Shown here piece after piece: positions 15,133 to 24,354 of a DNA stretch of 54,397 nt (position 1 is its first letter; every line of letters starts with the position of its first letter). The DNA is taken from positions 1 to 54,397 of the forward strand of contig NZ_QRJO01000014.1 of the NCBI RefSeq assembly GCF_003471585.1. Reading direction: 5' to 3'. The notes under the pieces were generated by a model, which saw only the letters and a program-made list of their open reading frames with translations, was not told the DNA's origin and did not search any database. The translations under genes and the position numbers were made by a program. Source of the DNA: Collinsella sp. AM18-10. Lineage in GTDB: Bacteria; Actinomycetota; Coriobacteriia; Coriobacteriales; Coriobacteriaceae.

Positions 15133-15395
15133 CTCAGTGACGCAGAGTGGGACGCGCTTTCCCAATGGCAGCCCAGGCGGAAAGCCCATCCCGGAATCCG
15201 CGCTCAGACTGGGACGTAGTTTCCGGATGACACATCAAGCGGAAACCGCATCCCGGAATCCGCGCTCAGAACGGGACGCGCTTTCCCAACGGCGGTCCAA
15301 ACGGAAAGTTCATCCCGGAATCCCGCCTCAAACTGGGACGCACTTTCCGCTTCACCTGCCGCCTCGAAAAACCTGCGCGCCCTCCATCCCAAAAC
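15133..15395. repeat. 62-bp tandem repeat array
   Basis: Units start at CTCAG/CTCAA at about 15133 (longer, diverged), 15203, 15265 and 15327 (partial). Units two and three are exactly 62 bp. Each full unit carries GGGACG..TTTCC and GGAAA..ATCCC, which pair to form a hairpin. The array lies just before the patatin gene. Confidence 0.7.
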
Positions 15396-15435
15396 TGGGT
15401 AGAAGAAAGTCAAAACGCAATCGCAGGAGGTCAAT

Positions 15436-16314
15436 ATGACTGCAGAAGATAAGGCAAAGAACGCCGGCAAGGTCGCGCTCGTCTTGGAGGGTGGCAGTTT
15501 TCGTGGGCAGTTTACCGCCGGCGTGCTCGACGTTCTCATGGAGGCCGGTGTCGAAATTCCGGCGGTATATGGCGTATCGGCCGGTGCGCTCAACGGCGTC
15601 AACTACAAGTCACACCAGATCGGTCGCGTCAATCGCATCAACCTGACCTTCTGCAATGACAACCGCTACATGGGTGCCGCATCCTTCGCATCCACGGGCT
15701 CCATCGTGGGTTACGACTTTATCTTCAACGATATCCAGGACCGCCTGGATCCCTTTGACAACGAGGCGTTCGACGCGAGCCCCATCGAGATGTACGCCGT
15801 CGCGACGGACATGCTGTTTGGAACCGCTGCCTACCTGCCGGTCAAAAGCGCCGTGCTCGACCTCGATGCTGTGCGCGCCTCCACCTCGCTGCCGCTGGTG
15901 ACGCCGCCGGTCGAGATCGACGGGCACAAATACGTCGACGGCGGCGTGGCCGATTCGGTTCCTATCGAGCATGTGCTCGAGGAGGCGGGCTTCGACCGTG
16001 CGGTCGTCATCGTCACCCAGGACCGCTCGTACGAGAAAAAGCCCTACGAGTTTATGCCTGCCGCGCGCGCCCGCTATGCCGACTACCCCTACCTGCTCGA
16101 GGCTATCGAGACGCGCCACGACCGCTATAACCTCCAGCGCATGCACCTGTGGAAGTATGAGCGCGAGGGCCGCGCGCTGGTCATCGCTCCGCAAAAGCCG
16201 GTCGAGGTCGGCCATGTCGAGCACGATCCGGCAAAGCTTTTGGACCTGTATATCCAGGGCCGTCAGGAGGCAAAGCGCCTGCTCGCGGAAATCCAAGAGT
16301 TCGTTGAGCGCTAG
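15436..16314 (+). CDS. Patatin-like phospholipase
   Basis: A 292-residue cytoplasmic lipid acyl hydrolase of the bacterial patatin family. The oxyanion-hole motif LEGGSFRG (about 17-24), nucleophile Ser48 in GVSAG and catalytic Asp168 in DGGVADS are all present. There is no signal peptide. AGGAGGT precedes the ATG. The C-terminal half resembles other YjjU-type patatins. The substrate is unknown. It is monocistronic; the repeat array upstream may affect its promoter. Confidence 0.88.
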   Translation: MTAEDKAKNAGKVALVLEGGSFRGQFTAGVLDVLMEAGVEIPAVYGVSAGALNGVNYKSHQIGRVNRINLTFCNDNRYMGAASFASTGSIVGYDFIFNDIQDRLDPFDNEAFDASPIEMYAVATDMLFGTAAYLPVKSAVLDLDAVRASTSLPLVTPPVEIDGHKYVDGGVADSVPIEHVLEEAGFDRAVVIVTQDRSYEKKPYEFMPAARARYADYPYLLEAIETRHDRYNLQRMHLWKYEREGRALVIAPQKPVEVGHVEHDPAKLLDLYIQGRQEAKRLLAEIQEFVER

Positions 16315-16413
16315 CGACGGCGAACCCTCAAAAAATGACAACAGCCAAAGAGCTGGAAAATCACGGCTCGTGGATGACATGTGCAGAAACTCTGGTCGGA
16401 GCCAAAATACCTG

Positions 16414-16441
16414 TTGACTCGTACGGCGAGCGGGGTAATAT
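16414..16441 (+). promoter_or_regulatory. Promoter of rplM-rpsI
   Basis: TTGACT (16414-16419) and TAATAT (16436-16441), separated by 16 bases, form a strong vegetative promoter about 65 bases before the GTG start of rplM. Confidence 0.65.
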
Positions 16442-16507
16442 GGACGGGTTACTTGCAGAGCCCCGTGAATCTCTGTAACAACACGTACTGTACATGGAGG
16501 AGTCTAA

Positions 16508-16951
16508 GTGATTTCGAAATCGACTCACTACGCCAAGCAGGGCGAGGTCCAGCGCAACTGGGTTCTCGTCGACGCCGATGGTGCTGTCCTGGGCCGTCTT
16601 GCCACCCAGATCGCAATGATCCTGCGCGGTAAGAACAAGCCCCAGTTCACGCCCAACAGCGACTGCGGCGACTTCGTTGTCGTCATCAACGCCGATAAGG
16701 TCCAGCTTACCGGTAACAAGGCCGACACGAAGACCTATTATCGCCACAGCGGCTACAACGGCGGCCTCAAGGCTGAGAGCTTCCGCCAGGCTATGGAGAA
16801 GCACCCGGAGAAGGTCATCGAGCGCGCCGTTCGCGGTATGCTGCCCAAGACCACCCTCGGCCGTGCCCAGATGACCAAGCTTAAGGTCTACGCTGGTGCC
16901 GAGCATCCGCATGCTGCCCAGAACCCCACGAAGATTGAGCTGGAGGCTTAA
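16508..16951 (+). CDS. rplM: Ribosomal protein L13
   Basis: The 147-residue 50S protein binds 23S rRNA early in large-subunit assembly. Family sequences include [15 protein letters not shown], the [15 protein letters not shown] block, [13 protein letters not shown] and the RAVRGMLPK motif. The start is GTG with GGAGG upstream. It is followed two bases later by rpsI, the usual pair. Confidence 0.97.
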   Translation: MISKSTHYAKQGEVQRNWVLVDADGAVLGRLATQIAMILRGKNKPQFTPNSDCGDFVVVINADKVQLTGNKADTKTYYRHSGYNGGLKAESFRQAMEKHPEKVIERAVRGMLPKTTLGRAQMTKLKVYAGAEHPHAAQNPTKIELEA

Positions 16952-16953
16952 AG

Positions 16954-17349
<396 letters not shown>

Positions 17350-17379
17350 GGTTTTATCTCCTTTCGAGATACAATGTAC

Positions 17380-17424
17380 AAGCGGGGCCTGCCGATTCCT
17401 CGGCGGGTCCCGCTTTTCTTTTTC
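17380..17424 (+). terminator. Terminator after rpsI
   Basis: AAGCGGGGCCTGCCG pairs with CGGCGGGTCCCGCTT, followed by TTCTTTTT. Confidence 0.85.
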
Positions 17425-17472
17425 GACTAGGGTGGGCGGTTGCATATCGCCTGCTAGGGAAGGAGCGATCCT

Positions 17473-18810
17473 ATGCCCCAGAACATCTTCGGTACCGACG
17501 GCGTCCGTGGCGTCGCCAATGCCGACCTCTCGTGCGACCTTGCGTTTCGCCTGGGCCGCGCGGCGACCAAGTTTCTTGGTCCGGATATCTGCGTCGGCCG
17601 CGACACGCGTCTTTCGGGCACCATGCTCGAGAGCGCTCTGACCGCCGGCATCATGGCCGAGGGCGGCCGTCCGCACTGCTGCGGCGTCATCCCCACGCCT
17701 GCCGTGGCGCTGCTCACCGTCCAGAACGAGCTCGACGGCGGCATCGTCATCTCTGCTTCGCACAATCCGCCGGAGTTCAACGGCATCAAGTTCTTTAGCC
17801 GCAAGGGCATGAAGCTTCCCGACGCGGTTGAGGAAGAGATCAGCGCCTGGGTCATGTCCGAGGAGGCCATGGCTGCCGACACGTTGCCGACCGGCGCCGG
17901 CGTGGGCCACATTATCAAGATGAAGGACGCTCGCAAGGCATACGTCGACCACGCCATCGATACGCTTGATGGCCTGAGGCTCGATGGCCTAGTCGTTGCC
18001 GTCGACTGCGGTCATGGTGCTTCCTGCCAGACTACGCCCGCCGCGCTGCAGCGCCTGGGTGCCACGGTCCATGCCATCAACACCGATTACTGTGGCACTG
18101 ACATTAACGTTGAGTGCGGCTCTACGCACCTTGAGCCCCTGCGCGAGCTCGTGCTGCGCACCCACGCCGATATCGGCCTGGCCCACGACGGCGACGCCGA
18201 TCGCGTGCTGTTCGTGGACAGCGAGGGCAACGAGATCGATGGTGACTACATCCTGGCTATCTGCGGTTCCGACCTGGCCGCTCGCGGCAAGCTCGCCAAC
18301 TCCGAGATCGTCTCGACCGTCATGTGCAACCTGGGCTTCTCCATCGCTATGAAGGATCAGGGCTTCGAAATGGTTCAGACCGCCGTGGGCGATCGCTACG
18401 TTCTGGAGCGTATGCTCGCGGATGGCGCCGTCATCGGCGGCGAACAGTCCGGCCACATCATCTTCCTGGAGCACAACACCACCGGTGACGGCCTGGTGAC
18501 GGCTCTTCAGCTGCTGGCCGTGCTCAAGCGCACCGGTCGTACCCTCACCGATCTTGCCGGCATCATGAAGAAGTACCCGCAGGTACTCGTCAACGTGCAT
18601 TCCGACAACAAGGCTGGTCTGGACGATTGCCAGCCCATCTGGGATGCTGTCGCTGCTGCCGAGAAGGAACTTGACGGCCGCGGTCGCATTCTGGTGCGTC
18701 CGAGCGGTACCGAGCCGCTGGTCCGCGTTATGGCCGAGGCCGAGACGCACGAGCTGACCCAGCGCGTTGTTGACGACATCGTCGAGGTTGTCAAGCGCGA
18801 ACTTCCCTAA
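17473..18810 (+). CDS. glmM: Phosphoglucosamine mutase
   Basis: The 445-residue cytoplasmic enzyme interconverts glucosamine-6-phosphate and glucosamine-1-phosphate for UDP-GlcNAc and peptidoglycan synthesis. The phosphoserine loop ISASHNP (Ser96), the metal loop DGDADR, the sugar loop GGEQSGHII and the phosphate loop RPSGTEPLVRVM are all present. GGAAGGAG precedes the ATG. With nagB 0.85 kb downstream it places two enzymes of hexosamine supply together. Confidence 0.97.
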   Translation: MPQNIFGTDGVRGVANADLSCDLAFRLGRAATKFLGPDICVGRDTRLSGTMLESALTAGIMAEGGRPHCCGVIPTPAVALLTVQNELDGGIVISASHNPPEFNGIKFFSRKGMKLPDAVEEEISAWVMSEEAMAADTLPTGAGVGHIIKMKDARKAYVDHAIDTLDGLRLDGLVVAVDCGHGASCQTTPAALQRLGATVHAINTDYCGTDINVECGSTHLEPLRELVLRTHADIGLAHDGDADRVLFVDSEGNEIDGDYILAICGSDLAARGKLANSEIVSTVMCNLGFSIAMKDQGFEMVQTAVGDRYVLERMLADGAVIGGEQSGHIIFLEHNTTGDGLVTALQLLAVLKRTGRTLTDLAGIMKKYPQVLVNVHSDNKAGLDDCQPIWDAVAAAEKELDGRGRILVRPSGTEPLVRVMAEAETHELTQRVVDDIVEVVKRELP

Positions 18811-18881
18811 TGGTCAAAAACGAGTGCCAAGTGGTAAACTGTTAAGGCTATTTTGGTCGATTGGTATGTCCGAGGGGGAGC

Positions 18882-19379
18882 ATGTTCACTAAAGTCCTAA
18901 GGTCTTTTGGTATGCGTGGTCGAGTCCTTACGCTGGATGCTCCCATCTCGGGCGACGTCATTCCGCTTTCCGAGGTAAACGACCAGACATTTGCCACCGG
19001 CCTTTTGGGCCAGGGCGTGGCGATTCAGCCTACCGGCACGCGTGTGATTGCACCGGCTGATGCCAAGGTCGAGGCCATTTTTCCCACGGGACACGCTGTT
19101 GCGCTTAACACGGTCGATGGCTTGGACGTGCTCATCCACGTTGGTTTGGACACTGTTCGGCTTGAGGGCAAGCACTTTACCGTACATGCGCAAGTGGGTG
19201 ACATCGTCCATAAGGGCGATGTGCTCATTGAGTTCGATCGCGAGGCAATTGCTGCCGAGGGCTACGATGTGACGGTTCCCATCTTGGTGTGCAACTCCGT
19301 TGAGTTCTCGAGCATCAAGGGCTCCGTTGGCGTGCATGTCGAAGAGATGGACCAGCTCATCGTTGCTCGCGAGCGCTAG
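18882..19379 (+). CDS. crr: PTS glucose-type EIIA
   Basis: The 165-residue EIIA(Glc)-fold protein accepts phosphate from HPr and passes it to an EIIB domain. Its histidine pair is His71 (PTGHAV) and the phosphorylated His86 (LIHVGLDTV), followed by GKHF. No EIIBC is adjacent, so it may serve permeases elsewhere or act as a signal. GGGGGAG just before 18882 decides the start over an ATG at 18861. Confidence 0.9.
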   Translation: MFTKVLRSFGMRGRVLTLDAPISGDVIPLSEVNDQTFATGLLGQGVAIQPTGTRVIAPADAKVEAIFPTGHAVALNTVDGLDVLIHVGLDTVRLEGKHFTVHAQVGDIVHKGDVLIEFDREAIAAEGYDVTVPILVCNSVEFSSIKGSVGVHVEEMDQLIVARER

Positions 19380-19420
19380 CAAGTGCACGTGGCCATTAGC
19401 CTACAATTCAAACACGTTTA

Positions 19421-19640
19421 TGGAGGGCGCCCTTGAAAGAGGACGCCCTCCGTGGCAAGATGGGATTTGTCCGAAGCTAAAAGGCTTCGGGTCACCGTGG
19501 ACGGGCAGGGGCCTCGACGCGGCTAGACACGAGACACATACATTACGCGACCTCGCCCTGGTGGCCGCACACGTTGGTTGCGGCCGACGCGGGCCGCGGG
19601 CAAGTGCTTGTAAGGGGAGCCTTGCCTCTCTTGTACGAGA
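19421..19640 (+). ncRNA. Structured leader RNA before nagB (candidate)
   Basis: Four strong hairpins lie in a row: GGAGGGCG/CGCCCTCC (19422-19451), CCGAAGC/GCTTCGG (19471-19490), GGCCGCA/TGCGGCC (19563-19585) and GGCAAG/CTTGCC (19599-19626), with possible longer pairing between about 19503 and 19558. A last weak pair, TCTC/GAGA, reaches the nagB ribosome binding site. I recognise no known riboswitch. It may be a leader of nagB or a separate small RNA. Confidence 0.4.
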
Positions 19641-19651
19641 AAGGACGCGTA

Positions 19652-20380
19652 ATGAAGATCATTAAAGCTAAAGACTACGAGGATATGAGCCGCAAGGCAG
19701 CCAATATCATCTCGGCGCAGGTTATTCTCAAGCCCGACTGCGTGCTGGGCCTTGCCACCGGCTCCACCCCGATCGGTGCCTACAAGCAGCTCGCTGCTTG
19801 GTACGAGAAGGGCGACGTCGACTTTGCCGAGGTCAGCACCTACAACCTGGACGAGTATCGCGGCCTTTCGCACGACGATCCCCAGAGCTATCACTACTTT
19901 ATGCGTGAGAACTTCTTCGATCACATCAACATCGACCTGAACAACACGCATGTGCCCGACGGTTCCAACCCCGACGCCGCCGCTGCCTGCTCTGAGTACG
20001 ACAAGATCGTCGCCGCCGCCGGTTACCCGGATCTGCAGCTGCTCGGCATTGGCAACAACGGCCACATCGGCTTCAACGAGCCCGATGACCACTTCTCCAA
20101 GGGCACGCACTGCGTCGATCTCACCGAGAGCACCATTCAGGCCAACAGCCGCCTGTTCGACAGCATCGACGACGTTCCCCGTCAGGCCTACACCATGGGC
20201 ACCCAGACCATCATGTATGCCCGCATGATCCTGGTCGTCGCCAACGGCGAGGCCAAGGCTCAGGCCGTGCATGACATGTGCTATGGCCCGGTTACGCCCG
20301 CGTGCCCGGCTTCGATCCTGCAGCTGCACACCAACTGCGTTGTCGTTGCCGACGAGGCCGCCCTTTCGCTCTGCGAGTAG
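19652..20380 (+). CDS. nagB: Glucosamine-6-phosphate deaminase
   Basis: The 242-residue enzyme converts glucosamine-6-phosphate to fructose-6-phosphate and ammonia, feeding amino sugars into glycolysis. It has GLATGSTP (phosphate binding), the catalytic NLDEYRGL and the signature GIGNNGHIGFNEP. The short length is that of Gram-positive NagB, without the E. coli allosteric C-terminus. AAAGGA precedes 19652, while an in-frame ATG at 19574 lies inside the hairpin leader. Confidence 0.95.
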   Translation: MKIIKAKDYEDMSRKAANIISAQVILKPDCVLGLATGSTPIGAYKQLAAWYEKGDVDFAEVSTYNLDEYRGLSHDDPQSYHYFMRENFFDHINIDLNNTHVPDGSNPDAAAACSEYDKIVAAAGYPDLQLLGIGNNGHIGFNEPDDHFSKGTHCVDLTESTIQANSRLFDSIDDVPRQAYTMGTQTIMYARMILVVANGEAKAQAVHDMCYGPVTPACPASILQLHTNCVVVADEAALSLCE

Positions 20381-20412
20381 CGCGAATCCTGCACCTCGAC
20401 ATAGCCTTGCCT

Positions 20413-20441
20413 AAGGCCTCCGCTTTGCGGGGGCCTTTTTG
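20413..20441 (+). terminator. Terminator after nagB
   Basis: AAGGCCTCCGC-TTTG-CGGGGGCCTT is followed by T residues. Confidence 0.85.
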
Positions 20442-20828
20442 CTATCCCTTTCCGCCCGCTTGACCAAAATCTTGCCGCAAGCTTGGCGAATGCCGGATGC
20501 CCAACAGCTTGATTCATTCCATACCAGATTCTATGCAAAAATGCCACTAAAAGGTCGTAGACGGTAGCGGGTGCTAGGCGAGTTGAATGACATGGCTGAA
20601 CCTTGTTCATTTGCGTTACACTGCCGCTTAGATGGGACAAGCTGACAAGCTCATTTACCTGCTTAAAGACCGATTAGTCGGGGGATTAATAACAATCGGC
20701 CCTTGCTGTACAAAAACTTGCCGCTTGCGTACCAAAAGACAACCTAAAACACAAGGCCGCTTTATTCATGGCGCGGCCTGTATGGTCTTGCGGTTACAGT
20801 GTCCATACGGTCGAGTTGAGGAGCGGGC
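20442..20828 (+). other. Leader region of the large regulator gene
   Basis: No gene is seen in these 387 bases. Hairpins are possible at about 20669-20700 (CCGATT/AATCGG), 20757-20779 (GGCCGC/GCGGCC) and 20780-20808 (GTATGG/CCATAC). The last two stand back to back just before the GAGGAG site of the regulator and could affect its translation. Confidence 0.45.
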
Positions 20829-23828
20829 ATGGTAAACGATTTGAGCAGTATAGACGGCCTCGAGCTGATGCCGCTGGGCGGAGGCTATATGGTGCGCCGC
20901 GAACGCTTGATGAATGAGCTTATAGCCAAGGGCCGAAAGGCCGGCATCGTGGTTCTTTATGCGCCCGACGGGTTTGGGAAGACCTCGGTGCTGCTGCAGT
21001 ACACCCATGAGGTTAAATTCGACCCGACGCGAGGCCCCGTGCGGATTATCGAGGCCGATCGCGCCATTGGGCGCGAGGTGTTTATGCAGCTCGAGGTGGT
21101 TACCGAAGAACTCAAAGACAAACCGCACTCCCTTATCGCGATTGATAATGTGCCAAACCTCGATCAGCACGATACCGAAGACCTCATCGACAGGATTCGC
21201 GGCCTGCGCGCTATGGGGGTAGGGGTCTTTATCTCCTGCCGTCCTTCAAATCGTCAGCTGATTCACGGGCTGGGCGATTCGGTTAAGATCAATGCGCAGA
21301 TGCTCAAGGTGCATGCCTATGAGTATTCGGCGTGGGCATCGGCGTTTTCGATCAGCACGTCGCTCGACTTTTATCAGCTCACACAGGGCGTGCCCGAGCT
21401 CGTTTCGGCATTGCAGACGGGTCTGTATGGCCAAGGCGACGTAGCCGGACTGCTCGAAAACGAGATTGTCAACGTATATGGCGCGGCACTTGCCGATCTG
21501 GCTTCGCTCGACAATAATGCGCTGTTTTGCGTGGCATGTCTCATGATTTTGATGGGCGAGGGCAATATCGCAGAACTCGAGGCCTGTGGGGTGAGGCTGT
21601 CGATGGTCGACCAGTCCTACTTTGTACGCGACTACCCGATCTTTGGCTTGGATCCCGCCGAGCGGAGTTTTACGTGTCTGGGCACGGAGGATAACGGACG
21701 CTTGCGTTTGCGTAAGTTGGTGGCCGAGATTCGCCCCGAACTTGTTCCGAGGGCAGCCCGGATTTTGCTTAAGGCGGGCCGATGCGATGCGGCGATGGGC
21801 CTGGCGGACGCCTTTTTGGACCGTGAGGCGGTCCTTGAACTTGTTGGGCAGTATGGGGTCGATCTTGCTCTGACGGGGCACGGGGCCGATATCTGCCGAG
21901 CAGCGCTGGGCACGATCGATGCCGACGATCCGGCTCCAGAGCCAACGCCTGCCGAGGCGCTTGGCGTATATCTGGCAGCGGTCAGCGTGTCCAATACAAA
22001 GCTCGCTCGCTATATGGCATCGGTTATCGAGCGCGGGGGCGAACGGGCGGCCTGCGAAATAGGCCCTGTTTCATGGAGGGTGGCCCAGACACTGACGGCT
22101 GTTTGCTATGGGGACAACGGGCTTGGGCTTCCTGCGAACTTGGCCGTGCCAGAAATCGAGACATCCCACACCGCACTCGACATGTTGTCTGCGCATATCG
22201 AGGTCAAGCGCTGTCTGACCGAGCGGGGAGATGACGGCGGCGTTCTACAGCAGCTCAAAACGAGCAAGGCCTACGACTGCGAGCTCGACATTGCGGGGAT
22301 TGTTATACGGGCCGATAGCATGCTGGTGGAGCTCTTTGATGGGTCGTTCGCGGGAACCGACGAGCGCGACGACGAGATGACGGTGGTGCGGGAGGCGCTC
22401 GACGTACGTGGGCTTAAGGCGATGGCTATCTGGGTGCGCATGGTGTTGGCGGCACGGCGGCTCCTTTCCGGCTTGCCGGTAACCGACGACGCGGCGTTCA
22501 ACGAGCTCGATCGTTTTGCCGTGCGCATGCGCGACAACCAGATTCAGCTGTTTGGCCTGTTGCTAGAAGGCTGGCAGTCGCTGGCAGAGGGACGGCCGGT
22601 TAATGCAAAGTTCCGTGCGGTCCAAGTGCTCAAACTTGCCGAGGAGTCGATTGCGTACATGCGCGATAACGCATTGCTGCTGGAGCGCGCGGCGTATCTG
22701 CGTAACACCTCGATGGTTTCGGTGCGCGAGGAAGCGGAGTTACTCGATATAAGCCAGACACAGGTTGGTGGAGCGGAGGCCTGGATGGTGGCGCTGCATT
22801 TGGCCTGTGCGGGACGGGACAGCGACCTTGCGGCCTGGATGTCCATGAATCGTGCGGGGATTCTAGAGCCATCGTATCGGCTCTTTGCGCGCCTTGCCAT
22901 GCATTGTCTGGGCGAGCCGGCGACCAGGATTCGCAAGAAGCTTCCCGTGCGCGAGCTGTCGCGGTACTCGCTGCGCGATGATCTGGAAGGGGAGGGCGAG
23001 CGCTTATTTCAGGCCGGCGAGGTTGAAGCCGTTGATACCATCGACCATATCGAGATTCGCATGTTTGGTGCGTTTCGCGCCGAACGCGACGGGTTTCCCA
23101 TCACGGACAAAATGTGGCGCCGCAAGAAGGCGGCGACACTTGCCGAGCGGCTTGCGCTGGGCATGGATGCGCTCGTCGATCGTGAGACGCTGGCTATGGA
23201 GCTGTGGCCCCATGCCGAGTTCAATAGCGCCCGCAACAACCTGTACTCGACGATATCGCGCTTGCGGTCGGCTTTGGGACCGACGCCGGATGGCAAGTCG
23301 TGTGTGCTCATCCAAAATGAATGCATCGGACTCAACGGCGACTACGTCAAGACCGATGTACGGCTGTTTGACCAGATAAGCCGCGAGGTTTTGGGAAATC
23401 GAACGGGTGCGCGCGGGCCCCATTTAGTTGAGCTGTGCCTTAAGATTGAGCAGCTTTATGCCGGACCGCTGTATGTTCCCAATGGCTGTAATCCCACCTA
23501 CTTTTTGCGTATGCGACGCATTATGCAGTCAAAGTATATCGATTGCATGATTAAGGGAGCAAATGCCGCTCTAGAAGAAAACGACCTGCAGTCGGCGATT
23601 TGGCTGGCGGAGTCGGGTCTTCGACAGGAAACGGCGCGTGAGGATATGGTGCGCTGCGCCATGCGTGTCTACAGTGCGGCGGGGCGGCGGCGCGATATCG
23701 TCGAGCTGTACAGCGGGCATATGCACCATCTGAGGGAGCAGGTCAATGGCGTGCCCGAGCCCGAGACGCGGCGTCTATACGAGCGCTTGGTGGAGGGGCG
23801 GCTCAATCGCGTGCTGGTCGAGCGATAA
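20829..23828 (+). CDS. NTPase/SARP-like transcriptional regulator
   Basis: A 999-residue cytoplasmic regulator. The N-terminus is a STAND/MalT-like NTPase with a P-loop, APDGFGKTS (about 45-53), and a Walker B-like LIAIDNVPN. A long helical middle follows. From about residue 741 (IEIRMFGAFRAERDG) there is an OmpR-type winged helix, then a bacterial transcriptional activator domain (about 860-999), the C-terminal order of SARP regulators. Such proteins sense a ligand through the NTPase and middle region and activate nearby or distant genes. It stands alone with convergent yhbY downstream, so the target is not evident. Confidence 0.82.
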   Translation: MVNDLSSIDGLELMPLGGGYMVRRERLMNELIAKGRKAGIVVLYAPDGFGKTSVLLQYTHEVKFDPTRGPVRIIEADRAIGREVFMQLEVVTEELKDKPHSLIAIDNVPNLDQHDTEDLIDRIRGLRAMGVGVFISCRPSNRQLIHGLGDSVKINAQMLKVHAYEYSAWASAFSISTSLDFYQLTQGVPELVSALQTGLYGQGDVAGLLENEIVNVYGAALADLASLDNNALFCVACLMILMGEGNIAELEACGVRLSMVDQSYFVRDYPIFGLDPAERSFTCLGTEDNGRLRLRKLVAEIRPELVPRAARILLKAGRCDAAMGLADAFLDREAVLELVGQYGVDLALTGHGADICRAALGTIDADDPAPEPTPAEALGVYLAAVSVSNTKLARYMASVIERGGERAACEIGPVSWRVAQTLTAVCYGDNGLGLPANLAVPEIETSHTALDMLSAHIEVKRCLTERGDDGGVLQQLKTSKAYDCELDIAGIVIRADSMLVELFDGSFAGTDERDDEMTVVREALDVRGLKAMAIWVRMVLAARRLLSGLPVTDDAAFNELDRFAVRMRDNQIQLFGLLLEGWQSLAEGRPVNAKFRAVQVLKLAEESIAYMRDNALLLERAAYLRNTSMVSVREEAELLDISQTQVGGAEAWMVALHLACAGRDSDLAAWMSMNRAGILEPSYRLFARLAMHCLGEPATRIRKKLPVRELSRYSLRDDLEGEGERLFQAGEVEAVDTIDHIEIRMFGAFRAERDGFPITDKMWRRKKAATLAERLALGMDALVDRETLAMELWPHAEFNSARNNLYSTISRLRSALGPTPDGKSCVLIQNECIGLNGDYVKTDVRLFDQISREVLGNRTGARGPHLVELCLKIEQLYAGPLYVPNGCNPTYFLRMRRIMQSKYIDCMIKGANAALEENDLQSAIWLAESGLRQETAREDMVRCAMRVYSAAGRRRDIVELYSGHMHHLREQVNGVPEPETRRLYERLVEGRLNRVLVER

Positions 23829-23830
23829 AA

Positions 23831-23859
23831 ACGGGCGCCCGAAGTACTTGGGCACCCGT
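23831..23859. terminator. Terminator between regulator and yhbY
   Basis: ACGGG-C-GCCC pairs with GGGC-A-CCCGT around GAAGTACTT, between convergent genes. Confidence 0.65.
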
Positions 23860-23896
23860 AAGCTCGCTATGTGTTGGCTCGCCGGATCATTGGCTC

Positions 23897-24196
23897 TTAG
23901 ACGAGCTTGATCTTCTCGATGTCCTTGCGCGAGGACTCGCGATACAGCGAGAACTTGCGGCCGATGACCTGGACGACCTCGGCGTGGCAGCGCTCAGCGA
24001 GCTCTTCGGCGGCCTCGCGGGCGGAAAGACTGGAGCCATCGAGCACGGAGCACTTAACGAGCTCGTGCTTCTCCAGGTAGGCGACCGTCTGCTCGACGGT
24101 GCCCTCGTTGACATCGGACTTACCGATGATGATGGCGGGGTTGAGGTGATGGGCCATGCTGCGAAGCTGCTTGACCTGGGCTCCTGTCAGTGCCAT
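23897..24196 (-). CDS. yhbY: YhbY-type CRM-domain RNA-binding protein
   Basis: The 99-residue protein is a single CRM domain that binds pre-50S rRNA and takes part in ribosome assembly. It has the family opening LTGAQVKQLRSMAHHLNPAIIIGK and the basic IGRKFSLYRES end with the GxxG-type loop region. The length is typical. It is preceded by 158 bases without a gene that should hold its promoter. Confidence 0.9.
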   Translation of the reverse strand: MALTGAQVKQLRSMAHHLNPAIIIGKSDVNEGTVEQTVAYLEKHELVKCSVLDGSSLSAREAAEELAERCHAEVVQVIGRKFSLYRESSRKDIEKIKLV

Positions 24197-24354
24197 GGGT
24201 TCTCGCTTTCTATGTATGGGGCGCCCCGCGACGGGGCCTTAATCTACGTGAGCTGTCCCACGATAGCGCAGGAACGGCGCGGTGTGGGGCGCGTTTGCCC
24301 AGTTCGCAAAGAATGCGGATGCCGAGGTGATGGGCAGCTCGGGCTGTGAACGGG

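Noticed and set aside
15133..15395. 62-bp repeats as a CRISPR array
   Set aside because: The units are contiguous with no unique spacers, they drift in sequence, and no cas gene is near.
19421..19651. nagB leader as a glmS ribozyme or a known riboswitch
   Set aside because: The conserved glmS core is absent, and nagB, not glmS, follows. I could not match any class I know.
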